Positions 1 through 9,372 of a DNA stretch of 9,448 bases are shown in pieces. The notes beneath the pieces were generated by a model that was not told the DNA's origin, ran no database searches, and saw nothing but the letters and a program-made list of their open reading frames with translations. The position numbers and the translations under genes are program-made. Position 1 is the first letter of the stretch. Each line of letters starts with the position of its first letter. The stretch spans positions 1-9,448 of the forward strand of contig CAXBRB010000109.1 of the NCBI GenBank assembly GCA_963977795.1, given 5' to 3'. This DNA is from Bog-756 sp963977795. GTDB taxonomy: Bacteria; Actinomycetota; Acidimicrobiia; Acidimicrobiales; RAAP-2.

Positions 1-2
1 AT

Positions 3-437
3 GCCGTGGTCGACGACGCCGGCAGGATCGTGGAGCTCCTGATGCTCGGGGCCCTGGTCGGCGGCCGGGAGGACCCCGGTGATCTCACCACGTACCGTGC
101 CGTCATCGCCGAGCAGGCCGGGGGGCCGGGCGCAGTCCTGGTGGCCGAGGTCGACGGTGCGGTCGTCGGGGTCTGCCAGCTGATCGTCTTCCGGCACCTC
201 CAGCAGCGGGGCGGGTGGTGCGCCGAGGTGGAGTCCGTCCACGTCCACCCCGAGGTGCGGGGCCGTGGCGTCGGCGGGACGTTGCTCGAGGCCGCCGTGG
301 CCCGGGCCGCCGAGGCCGGGTGCTACCGGGTGCAGCTGACGTCGAACGTGCAGCGGCCCGACGCCCACCGTTTCTACGAGCGCCACGGCTTCCAGGCCAC
401 CCACCGGGGCTTCAAGCGGCTCCTCGGCCCGGGCTGA
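3..437 (+). CDS. GNAT-family N-acetyltransferase, 5' end cut by window edge
   Basis: This is probably an acetyl-CoA-dependent N-acetyltransferase of the GNAT fold; its substrate cannot be told from sequence. The central strand and acetyl-CoA loop are clear: ESVHVHPEVRGRGVGGTLLE, with the R-G-R-G-V-G pyrophosphate-binding loop, then a helix. The C-terminal YERHGFQ is the usual GNAT motif B (AHRFYERHGF). The frame is open to the window edge, and the visible N-terminus (AVVDDAGRIVELL) resembles the first strand and helix of GNAT proteins a few residues in. The true start therefore probably lies just outside; the GTG at 6 is the first start codon visible but is not favoured. About 144 residues are visible, close to the usual 145-160. 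It converges on metH, with 63 bases between the two stop codons. Family assignment is secure; function is not. Confidence 0.88.
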   Translation, partial: AVVDDAGRIVELLMLGALVGGREDPGDLTTYRAVIAEQAGGPGAVLVAEVDGAVVGVCQLIVFRHLQQRGGWCAEVESVHVHPEVRGRGVGGTLLEAAVARAAEAGCYRVQLTSNVQRPDAHRFYERHGFQATHRGFKRLLGPG

Positions 438-441
438 GAGC

Positions 442-499
442 GGCCAGGCCGACCAGGGCCGGGCAGGCCCGGTCGGGACGAGCGGGGACCGGCCTGGCC
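442..499. terminator. Nested inverted repeats between convergent genes, putative bidirectional terminator
   Basis: A perfect 10-bp inverted repeat, GGCCAGGCCG at 442-451 and CGGCCTGGCC at 490-499, encloses a second hairpin at 451-474. The inner stem pairs GACC with GGTC and GGGCC with GGCCC, with one bulged A and a GGGCA loop. The structure fills the gap between the GNAT stop (435-437) and the metH stop (501-503). No T-run follows on either strand, which is common for terminators in GC-rich actinobacteria. The terminator role is inferred from position and symmetry. Confidence 0.55.
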
Positions 500-500
500 C

Positions 501-4007
<3,507 letters not shown>

Positions 4008-4022
4008 GGTCTTCCAACGATA
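4008..4022 (-). promoter_or_regulatory. Putative metH promoter (-10 TATCGT) with very short leader
   Basis: On the minus strand TATCGT (4022 down to 4017) matches the actinobacterial TANNNT -10 box and lies 9 bases before the metH ATG. A start of transcription 6-7 bases after the box would leave a leader of only a few bases, so translation is probably leaderless or nearly so. A purine stretch (GGAAG) lies between box and ATG but would fall mostly outside such a transcript. The -35 region is weak. A leader this short leaves no room for a cobalamin or SAM riboswitch. Called by eye. Confidence 0.45.
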
Positions 4023-4061
4023 GTGGCGCACCGGCGCCGTCCACGACCCCGCGTCGGCCCC

Positions 4062-4076
4062 TGCACCGGAGGTGCA
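4062..4076. repeat. Short inverted repeat in the metH/adenosyltransferase divergent region
   Basis: TGCACC and GGTGCA (6-bp perfect arms) flank a 3-base spacer, GGA. The site sits about 40 bases upstream of the proposed metH -10 box and about 58 bases upstream of the adenosyltransferase -10 box, a position where a regulator could affect one or both genes. Short GC-rich repeats like this also arise by chance, so the operator role is only a suggestion. Confidence 0.3.
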
Positions 4077-4095
4077 CCGCAGGCGGGGCGCCGGT

Positions 4096-4121
4096 CCGGC
4101 TGCCGTCGGGGACGGTGCCGG
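4096..4121. repeat. Imperfect inverted repeat overlapping the adenosyltransferase -35 region
   Basis: CCGGC-TG-CCGTC (4096-4107) pairs with GACGG-T-GCCGG (4111-4121) around a GGG spacer, giving ten base pairs with a small internal loop. Its right arm covers the place where a -35 element (about 4111-4116) would sit for the -10 box at 4134. It could be an operator for the adenosyltransferase gene. Evidence is symmetry and position only. Confidence 0.3.
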
Positions 4122-4133
4122 CGGGCCGTCGTC

Positions 4134-4147
4134 TAGCCTCGGCTCCG
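4134..4147 (+). promoter_or_regulatory. Putative promoter (-10 TAGCCT) for the adenosyltransferase gene
   Basis: TAGCCT at 4134-4139 fits the TANNNT -10 consensus. Seven bases downstream is a GTG at 4147, the spacing expected when transcription starts on the first base of a leaderless start codon. The gpsA promoter in this window has the same TAGNNT-to-GTG layout. A transcript starting here would reach the adenosyltransferase GTG (4179) after 32 bases. No strong -35 box is seen. Confidence 0.45.
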
Positions 4148-4185
4148 TGACCACTGCCCGGACCCCCGTGAGCGACGCGTGCTGA
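4147..4185 (+). CDS. Possible 12-codon leaderless upstream ORF overlapping the adenosyltransferase start
   Basis: The frame GTG ACC ACT ... TGC TGA encodes (M/V)TTARTPVSDAC and begins at the predicted transcription start. Its TGA (4183-4185) lies just past the adenosyltransferase GTG (4179-4181), so the two frames overlap by 7 bases. Such an overlap would allow ribosomes finishing the short ORF to restart on the main gene, which has only a poor Shine-Dalgarno sequence. It is too short to judge by coding signal and could be coincidence. A single cysteine precedes the stop; nothing else suggests amino-acid sensing. Confidence 0.25.
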   Translation: MTTARTPVSDAC

Positions 4186-4748
4186 GGATCTACACCAAGA
4201 CCGGCGACGACGGGACCACCGGCCTGCTGCACGGCGGCCGGGTGCGCAAGGACTCGCCGATGATGCAGGTGACCGGCACGGTCGACGAGGCTCAGGCGGC
4301 CATGGGCCTGGCCCGGGCCGAGGCCGAGCCGGGCTCCGAGCTGGACCGCCGCCTCACCCTCCTCGAGCGCCAGCTCTACGTCCTGATGGCCGAGATCACC
4401 ACCGACCCCTCCCACCGGGACCGCCTGGAGCCGGGACGGACCCTGGTGACCGAAGAGATGGTGACCGGCCTCGAGGAGGCCATCGACGAGCTGATCGCCC
4501 AGGTCGCCATGCCCGACGACTTCGTCATCCCCGGGGCCACCCGGGCCTCGGCCGCCCTCGATCTGGCCCGGACCATCGTGCGCCGGGCCGAGCGGCTGCT
4601 GGTGGCGTCGCCCGTCGAGGGCTCCCTGGTCGGCCGCTACCTGAACCGCCTGTCGGACCTGCTGTGGGCCATGGCCCGGTGGGCCGAGGGTGACGAGCAC
4701 CTCCTGGCCCGGGGCGCCCGCCGCCGGGCCGCCGACCCCGAGACCTGA
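4179..4748 (+). CDS. pduO: PduO-type ATP:cob(I)alamin adenosyltransferase
   Basis: This enzyme moves the 5'-deoxyadenosyl group of ATP onto cob(I)alamin to make adenosylcobalamin, the cofactor of radical mutases and class II ribonucleotide reductase. The 189-residue protein fits the family, which forms trimers of helical bundles. The N-terminal ATP loop YTKTGDDGTTGL (5-16) is intact, as are RRAER (135-139) and YLNRLSD (Asn156, Arg157, Asp160), matching the ATP and cobalamin residues known from human MMAB. The GTG at 4179 is the only start just before the ATP loop; no other start codon lies in frame within about 30 bases upstream. It is divergent from metH, which uses methylcobalamin rather than this product, so the link is a shared cofactor and not a shared reaction. 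pepA follows after 67 bases and may be co-transcribed. Confidence 0.95.
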   Translation: MLRIYTKTGDDGTTGLLHGGRVRKDSPMMQVTGTVDEAQAAMGLARAEAEPGSELDRRLTLLERQLYVLMAEITTDPSHRDRLEPGRTLVTEEMVTGLEEAIDELIAQVAMPDDFVIPGATRASAALDLARTIVRRAERLLVASPVEGSLVGRYLNRLSDLLWAMARWAEGDEHLLARGARRRAADPET

Positions 4749-4754
4749 ACCCCT

Positions 4755-4795
4755 GCCGGCGACGCCGGCTCCGAGCCGCCCGCGGGCCTGCGGGC
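4755..4795. repeat. Two GC-rich hairpins between the adenosyltransferase gene and pepA
   Basis: GCCGGC-GAC-GCCGGC (4755-4769) can form a 6-bp stem with a 3-base loop. GCCCGC (4778-4783) can pair with GCGGGC (4790-4795) across a 6-base loop. They fill most of the 67-base gap and stop 20 bases before the pepA ATG. They may cause partial termination or simply reflect base composition; there is no T-run. Confidence 0.35.
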
Positions 4796-4805
4796 CGAAC
4801 CGACT

Positions 4806-4811
4806 GGAGAG
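4806..4811 (+). promoter_or_regulatory. Shine-Dalgarno sequence that decides the pepA start
   Basis: GGAGAG lies with its GGAG core 6 bases before the ATG at 4816. This supports that ATG over start codons further upstream in the same open frame, which would overlap the adenosyltransferase coding region and the two hairpins. It also shows that pepA, unlike gpsA, has a conventional led start, which fits a downstream position in an operon. Confidence 0.65.
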
Positions 4812-4815
4812 ACGC

Positions 4816-6375
4816 ATGCTCGAGGTGACCGCACCGGCCGGGACCGACCTGCCCGAGGGCCTGGTGGCCGTCGGGGTGCCGTGCGTGTCCGGCGCAGACG
4901 GCCCCGTCGCCGCCTGCGGGCCGGACGCCGTCCCGGGCGTGGCCCTGCCGGAGGCCCTGGACGCCGCCTGGTGCGCCCGGCAGGGCTTTGCCGCCAAGGT
5001 CGGGCAGACCGCCGTGGTGCGGACCATGGACGGCGGGACCCCGGACCTGGTCCTGGTCGGTCTGGGCCCGGCGTCCGGCCTGACCGGTCCCCGCGGGGTG
5101 GAGCTGCTCCGGCGGGCGGCCGCCTCGTTCGTCCGGGCCGCCGGCACCGGTGCCGCCGCCCTCCTGGTCCTGCCCGAGGTGGACGGGGCCGACGCCGCCA
5201 CGGTGGCCGCCGCCGCCGCCGAGGCCGGGAGGCTGGCCACCTACCGCTACGACGAGTTCCGCAGCACCGATCCCTCGCCGGCTCTCACCACCCTGGTCCT
5301 GCGGGGGGCGGCCGGGACCGCCGCCGATGAGGTGGCGGCCGGTGCGTCCCGGGGCGCCCGGGTGGCCGACTCGGTGGCGTTCGCCCGCGACCTGGTCAAC
5401 CGGCCGCCGAGCGACCTGACTCCGGCCGCCTTTGCCGACGCCGTGGTCGAGCGCTTCGCCGGCGTGCCCGGCGTGACCGTCGAGGTCTGGGACGAGGAGC
5501 GGATCACCGCCGAGCGCCTGGGCGGCCTCCTCGGCGTGGCTGCCGGATCGGCCCAGCCCCCCCGTCTGGTCCGGGTCGCCTACCAGCCCTCCGACCCGTG
5601 GGACTTCGACGGGCGGACCCCCCAGCTGGCCCTGGTCGGCAAGGGCATCACCTTCGACTCCGGGGGGCTCTCCCTCAAGCCGGCGGGCGGCATGGAGACC
5701 ATGAAGACCGACATGGGCGGGGCGGCCGCCGTGCTGGCCGCCGTGGACGCCGCCGCCGCCCTGGGGATGCGCACCCCGATCGTCGCCTGGACTCCCATGA
5801 CCGAGAACATGCCCAGCGGCACGGCGACCAAGCCGGGCGACGTGCTGACCACCCGGTCGGGCAAGACCATCGAGGTCCTCAACACCGACGCCGAGGGCCG
5901 GCTCATCCTGGCCGACGGCCTGACCCTGGCCGCCGAGTCCGCCCCCGACGCCATCATCGACCTCGCCACCCTGACCGGGGCGGCCATCGTGGCCCTGGGC
6001 AAGGACATCGCCGGCCTGCTGGGCAACGACACCGAGCTGCGCGACCTGGTGGCGGCGGCCGGCGACGAGGCCGGCGAGCCCTCCTGGCCGCTCCCCCTGC
6101 CCGAGGACTACAAGGACCACATCGAGTCCGAGATCGCCGACATGAAGAACATGGGGAAGGCCGGCCAGGCCGGGACCATCAGCGCCGCCCTCCTCCTGGC
6201 CGAGTTCGTGCAGTCCCTGCCCTGGGCCCACCTCGACATCGCCGGCCCGTCCCGGACCGACGACAGCCGGTGGTACCGGTCCAAGGGCGGGAGCGGGTTC
6301 GGGGTGCGCACCCTGGTGGCCCTGGCCGGATCGGAGACGTTCGCCCGCTGGCTGGCCGCCCGCCCTCGCCCCTGA
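4816..6375 (+). CDS. pepA: Leucyl aminopeptidase, M17 family
   Basis: This is a cytoplasmic metallo-aminopeptidase that removes N-terminal residues, leucine among them, from peptides; M17 enzymes are usually hexamers with two metal ions. The 519-residue protein has a variable N-terminal domain (about 1-190) and a conserved catalytic domain. Active-site elements are intact: GKGITFDSGG with Lys276 and metal ligand Asp281, MKTDMGG with Asp299, and NTDAEGRL with ligands Asp358 and Glu360 and catalytic Arg362. The C-terminal part (MGKAGQAGTISAALLLAEFV ... WAHLDIAGPS) is also typical. The ATG at 4816 has a good ribosome binding site; an upstream extension to 4690 is open but lies in the preceding gene. 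It ends 36 bases from the stop of the convergent DUF2332 gene, with no convincing terminator between. In E. coli PepA also binds DNA; nothing here speaks to that. Confidence 0.96.
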   Translation: MLEVTAPAGTDLPEGLVAVGVPCVSGADGPVAACGPDAVPGVALPEALDAAWCARQGFAAKVGQTAVVRTMDGGTPDLVLVGLGPASGLTGPRGVELLRRAAASFVRAAGTGAAALLVLPEVDGADAATVAAAAAEAGRLATYRYDEFRSTDPSPALTTLVLRGAAGTAADEVAAGASRGARVADSVAFARDLVNRPPSDLTPAAFADAVVERFAGVPGVTVEVWDEERITAERLGGLLGVAAGSAQPPRLVRVAYQPSDPWDFDGRTPQLALVGKGITFDSGGLSLKPAGGMETMKTDMGGAAAVLAAVDAAAALGMRTPIVAWTPMTENMPSGTATKPGDVLTTRSGKTIEVLNTDAEGRLILADGLTLAAESAPDAIIDLATLTGAAIVALGKDIAGLLGNDTELRDLVAAAGDEAGEPSWPLPLPEDYKDHIESEIADMKNMGKAGQAGTISAALLLAEFVQSLPWAHLDIAGPSRTDDSRWYRSKGGSGFGVRTLVALAGSETFARWLAARPRP

Positions 6376-6411
6376 TCCGGCGCGACGGACAGGCCCGGCC
6401 CGGCCCCGCCG

Positions 6412-7533
6412 TCAGCCCAGCGCCCAGAAGGGGTCGGGAGCCCCGTCGATCTGCCAGTCCATGGTCCGGCCGTGGTGGTGGACGTCGCCGAGGTGGTGGT
6501 GGACGGCCTGGTCCCCGCGGAGGAGCGTGACCGAGAGCAGGCTGACGTCCCACGACCGTTCGGTGATGTGGGCCGCCGGGGCGGCGGTCGCCCGGGCCAC
6601 CTCGTCGGCCACCCCGGGCCCCTCCATGGCCACCCAGGCCACCGGCCGTCCGGCGGCCAGGTCGGCCAGCGCCCGGCCGAAGGCGGCCCGGGCGTCGGTG
6701 TCGAAGTAGCCGACCACCCACGAGGTGGTGACGACCACGGCGGCATCGCTGGGAAGGCCCGCCGCTGTGGCGGCCAGGTCGGCCACGCCGTCGCCCCGGC
6801 GCACGTCCGGCGGCTCTTGGCGGGCCAGCTCCAGGGCGGCGGCCGTGCGCCCGGTCCGGTCCGTCCCCGGCCACGTGCAGGCCACCAGCCACCGCCGGTC
6901 CACCTCGTCGGTGACGTCGATCGGGTCCCGGTCGAGCCCCACGCAGGCCGCCAGGGCCGGCACCTCCGGGGCGATCGGCGGCGCACCGGCCGTCACCTGG
7001 CACGGCACGACCACCGGTGAGCCGGCCGGCCCGGTGGTCCCGTGGGTCCCGTAGTCCAGGCGGTAGCGGTCGGCCAGGAGGGTGAGCCCGGCGCTGGCCC
7101 CCACGTCGAGGCGGGCCAGGGGCCGGTCCGTCGCCCGGGCCAGCCAGGTCAGGGCCGGGACGAGCACCGCGGTGCGGCCCGGCTCGTTGGTCTGGATGTG
7201 CCGCGTGCGGAGCCGTGCAGCCACGTCGTCCCACCGGTCGCGGGCCAGGGCCAGGAAGAGGGGAGCCGGGTCGCCGTCCGACTCGCCGCGGTAGATCGCC
7301 GCCAGCTCCAGGTCGGGCTCGGCCAGGAGGAGGTCGTGGACGGCGGCCAGGAGCGGCATCGACCAGTGCGCCCCCCGGGGCTCGGCCAGGACCCGGGCCA
7401 GAAGGTCCCGGTCGTCGGCGGCGGCCCGGGCGATCCGCTCATAGAGCGGGGCGTACCCGGCGAAGCTGTCGCGGGCCGTGTCCCGCCAGTGGGCGGCCAG
7501 GGCGTCGAGCTCGGCGGGGTCGGGTGCGGCCAC
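6412..7533 (-). CDS. DUF2332 family protein of unknown function
   Basis: The 373-residue protein matches my memory of the DUF2332 family, found mostly in actinobacteria and without a known role. Visible features: an N-terminal helical part (LAAHWRDTARDSFAGYAPLYERIARA), the family signature LDVGASAGLTLLADRY (Gly145-Gly149 core), DRDPIDVTD, VVTTSWVVGYF, and a histidine-rich C-terminus with HHH at 345-347 and again at 352-354. The GASAG loop after a hydrophobic strand resembles the glycine-rich motif I of Rossmann methyltransferases; this is an inference, not an assignment. The GTG at 7533 is chosen because conserved-looking sequence begins there. The frame stays open to 7782, but the upstream part reads as low-complexity Arg/Pro/Ala and then runs antisense into gpsA. 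No signal peptide or membrane segment is seen. Confidence 0.85.
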   Translation of the reverse strand: MAAPDPAELDALAAHWRDTARDSFAGYAPLYERIARAAADDRDLLARVLAEPRGAHWSMPLLAAVHDLLLAEPDLELAAIYRGESDGDPAPLFLALARDRWDDVAARLRTRHIQTNEPGRTAVLVPALTWLARATDRPLARLDVGASAGLTLLADRYRLDYGTHGTTGPAGSPVVVPCQVTAGAPPIAPEVPALAACVGLDRDPIDVTDEVDRRWLVACTWPGTDRTGRTAAALELARQEPPDVRRGDGVADLAATAAGLPSDAAVVVTTSWVVGYFDTDARAAFGRALADLAAGRPVAWVAMEGPGVADEVARATAAPAAHITERSWDVSLLSVTLLRGDQAVHHHLGDVHHHGRTMDWQIDGAPDPFWALG

Positions 7534-7557
7534 GTCCCATCTTGGCCTGCGGCGCGG

Positions 7558-7587
7558 CGATGGCCGGTGCGCCGATGGCCGGTGCGT
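7558..7587. repeat. Tandem duplication of a 15-bp unit
   Basis: Two adjacent copies of CGATGGCCGGTGCG(C/T) occupy 7558-7572 and 7573-7587, differing only in the last base. They lie in the divergent region between the DUF2332 gene and gpsA, just before a second, unrelated 15-bp duplication. Confidence 0.9.
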
Positions 7588-7590
7588 GTC

Positions 7591-7620
7591 GGCGCGCTCC
7601 GGGGCGGCGCGCTCCGGGGC
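7591..7620. repeat. Second tandem duplication of a different 15-bp unit
   Basis: GGCGCGCTCCGGGGC is present twice without mismatch at 7591-7605 and 7606-7620. It begins 3 bases after the first duplication and ends 19 bases before the gpsA -10 box, so it covers the region where a -35 element or activator site would be. Confidence 0.92.
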
Positions 7621-7639
7621 GCCGGGGGAGGGGGTGGGG

Positions 7640-7651
7640 TAGGTTGCCCCC
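7640..7651 (+). promoter_or_regulatory. Putative leaderless promoter of gpsA (-10 TAGGTT)
   Basis: TAGGTT at 7640-7645 fits TANNNT and is followed by six bases and then the gpsA GTG. Transcription would start on or next to the first base of the start codon, giving a leaderless mRNA. The G-rich stretch at 7621-7639 lies upstream of the -10 box, so it would not be in the transcript and cannot act as a ribosome binding site. Confidence 0.6.
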
Positions 7652-8641
7652 GTGAACATCACCGTCCTCGGGGGAGGGTCGTGGGGGACGACGGTCGCCT
7701 CCCTCGTGGCCGACCGGCACCCGACCACCATCTGGGCCCGTGATCCCGAGGTGGCCGCCTCCATCGACCGCGACCACGTCAACCCGGCCTACCTCCCCGG
7801 GTTCACCCTGGACCCCGACCTGCGGGCCACGTCCGACCTGGCCGCCGCCGTGGCGTCGGCCGACATGCTGGTGGTCGGTGTCCCCACGTCGGGCTTCCGC
7901 CGTGTGATGGCCGACGCCGCTCCCCACATGCGCCCGTGGATCCCCGTGGTCAGCCTGTCCAAGGGGCTCGAGCGGGACTCCCACCTGCGGATGACCCAGG
8001 TCATCAAGGAGGTCGTGCCCGGCCATCCGGTGGCCGCCCTGACCGGTCCCAACGTGGCCAGCGAGATCCTGGCCGGGAAGGCGGCTGCCGCCGTGGTGGC
8101 CACCGAGGACCTGGAGGTGGCCACGGCCATCCAGAAGGTCTTCATGAAGGGGCTCTTCCGGGTCTACACCAACGACGACGTGATCGGCTGTGAGCTGGGC
8201 GGTGCGCTGAAGAACGTCATCGCCATCGCCGCCGGCATCGGCGAGGGCCTCGGCGTCGGCGACAACACCCGGGCCGCCGTCATGTCCCGCGGCCTGGCCG
8301 AGCTGATCCGGCTGGGCGAGGCCATGGGGGCCAAGGCCACGACGTTCGCCGGCCTGGCCGGCATGGGCGACCTGATCGCCACCTGCATCAGCCCCCACAG
8401 CCGGAACCGCCGGGTGGGCGAGCAGCTGGGCAAGGGCCGTGCCCTGGCCGACATCCTGGCCGAGATGCACATGGTGGCCGAGGGCGTGAACACGGCCAGC
8501 ACGGCCCTGGAGCTGGCCCGTCGCTTCCGGCTCGAGCTGCCCATCTGCCGGGTCATCGACCAGGTGATCAAGGGCGAGATCGCCCCGGCCGACTCCTACT
8601 GGGGCCTCACCCCGGCCGGCTACGAGGGCGACCCCGGCTGA
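7652..8641 (+). CDS. gpsA: Glycerol-3-phosphate dehydrogenase [NAD(P)+]
   Basis: GpsA reduces dihydroxyacetone phosphate to sn-glycerol-3-phosphate, the backbone for phospholipid synthesis, in the cytoplasm. The 329-residue length is normal. The N-terminal Rossmann domain has the dinucleotide loop VLGGGSWGT (5-13), then Lys104 in SLSKGLE and a GPNVASEI motif in place of the more common GP-S-x-A-x-E. The C-terminal helical domain has the catalytic Lys187 (GGALKNVIAIAAGI) and the substrate motif GMGDLIATC...SRNR. The GTG at 7652 begins directly with the first beta strand (MNITVLGGG), so no other start is plausible. It is monocistronic in this window and divergent from the DUF2332 gene. A hairpin follows the stop by 5 bases, and its last 22 bases overlap the convergent downstream frame. 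Confidence 0.97.
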   Translation: MNITVLGGGSWGTTVASLVADRHPTTIWARDPEVAASIDRDHVNPAYLPGFTLDPDLRATSDLAAAVASADMLVVGVPTSGFRRVMADAAPHMRPWIPVVSLSKGLERDSHLRMTQVIKEVVPGHPVAALTGPNVASEILAGKAAAAVVATEDLEVATAIQKVFMKGLFRVYTNDDVIGCELGGALKNVIAIAAGIGEGLGVGDNTRAAVMSRGLAELIRLGEAMGAKATTFAGLAGMGDLIATCISPHSRNRRVGEQLGKGRALADILAEMHMVAEGVNTASTALELARRFRLELPICRVIDQVIKGEIAPADSYWGLTPAGYEGDPG

Positions 8642-9372
8642 CCAATCCCGGGTCCGTCGTCGGACCCCGGGGTCGGGCCGCCGGCGTTTCCGGGGCATGT
8701 CCCACCCCCGCCGGTCCGGGAGCCCGGCGAGCCGACGTTCTTCTGCTCCTGGGCTCCGGCACCGCCGGGCTGCGTCGCCGTCCGGGCGGCGTGGAAGGCC
8801 ACCGCCGGGTGGAACTGCCACTCGGCCAGCCGGCCCTCGATCTCGGCCCGGGTCTTGCCGTCCCCGGCCAGCCCGCCGGCCAGCCGCACGGCCCGCAGCC
8901 GGACCTGCTCGCCCTCGGGAAGGCGCTGCTCGGCCTGCCAGCGGCGGTGGCTCCGCTGGAGCGACTCGGGCAGCTTGGTCAGGTGGCGGAGGGGGAGCGG
9001 GGGGACGGCGGTGCGGACGGCCAGGCCGTCGGCACCGTGGGGACGGGCCAGCTCGAAGGTGACCAGGCGGGCCAGGGCCCGGCGGAAGGGGCCGTTGCGA
9101 CCCATGCGGTCGCCGAGGCCGAGGGCCCGGGCGGTGTCGGCCAGGTGGAGGTCGAACCCGTCGCCGTGGAACTCGAGGCCGTAGGTCAGGCGCCGGAGCA
9201 GCCACGTCGTGGACGGACCGATGATGCCGAGCCAGTAGAGCTCGACGTAGCGGCTGCACGGGTGGACGCCGAGGGGGTCGGCCACCGGATCCCGCCAGGG
9301 GACGATCCGCAGGGTCCGGGTCGCCGGCTCGGCGTCGGGGTGGTCCTCTGGGGCGCCGGGCCGGATGGCCAC
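8620..9372 (-). CDS. Uncharacterised protein of 250 residues with low-complexity C-terminus
   Basis: I do not recognise a named family. Residues about 20-200 look like a real folded protein: RYVELYWLGIIGPSTTWLLRRLTYGLE (41-67), a segment with DGFDLHLADTARALGLG (71-87), VPPLPLRHLTKLPESLQRSHRRW (123-145), then helices up to VAFHAARTAT. I recall similar unannotated proteins in actinobacterial genomes but cannot name one. From about residue 200 the sequence becomes Gly/Pro/Ser-rich and runs through the gpsA terminator into the gpsA 3' end (22-base overlap). The tail may be disordered, or a frameshift may hide an earlier stop. The GTG at 9372 has GGAG 8 bases upstream and is the start chosen; LRIVPWRDP at 21-29 looks like an early conserved part. 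Start codon and ribosome site both lie in a predicted hairpin. The RYVELYWLGIIGPSTTWLLRRL stretch is hydrophobic but interrupted by charges, so a membrane role is not claimed. Confidence 0.7.
   Translation of the reverse strand: MAIRPGAPEDHPDAEPATRTLRIVPWRDPVADPLGVHPCSRYVELYWLGIIGPSTTWLLRRLTYGLEFHGDGFDLHLADTARALGLGDRMGRNGPFRRALARLVTFELARPHGADGLAVRTAVPPLPLRHLTKLPESLQRSHRRWQAEQRLPEGEQVRLRAVRLAGGLAGDGKTRAEIEGRLAEWQFHPAVAFHAARTATQPGGAGAQEQKNVGSPGSRTGGGGTCPGNAGGPTPGSDDGPGIGQPGSPS
8647..8671 (+). terminator. Putative gpsA terminator hairpin
   Basis: CCCGGGTCCG (8647-8656) pairs with CGGACCC-GGG (8661-8671) around a TCGT loop, giving ten base pairs with one bulged C at 8668. It begins 5 bases after the gpsA TGA. 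No T-run follows. The same bases lie within the predicted tail of the opposite-strand gene. Confidence 0.6.

Noticed and set aside
4149..4160. ACCACTGCCCGG resembling the core GCCACTG of a cobalamin riboswitch, next to a cobalamin gene
   Set aside because: The first base differs, the other conserved riboswitch segments are absent, and there are only about 30 bases between the proposed transcription start and the gene.
4008..5240. Extension of the metH frame upstream to a start at 5240 (411 more residues)
   Set aside because: The extra part runs antisense through the adenosyltransferase and pepA genes and reads as low-complexity sequence. The homocysteine-binding domain begins right after the ATG at 4007.
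4525..6231. Long minus-strand frame antisense to pepA (568 codons)
   Set aside because: Gly/Gln/His-rich mirror frame over a gene with intact catalytic motifs; no family features.
7534..7782. N-terminal extension of the DUF2332 protein to 7659 or 7782
   Set aside because: The added residues are Arg/Pro/Ala repeats made by the 15-bp duplications and then antisense gpsA sequence. A GTG at 7533 directly precedes the recognisable part.
7439..9259. 606-codon minus-strand frame antisense to gpsA
   Set aside because: Mirror frame; gpsA has all its catalytic residues on the + strand and the minus translation is compositionally biased.
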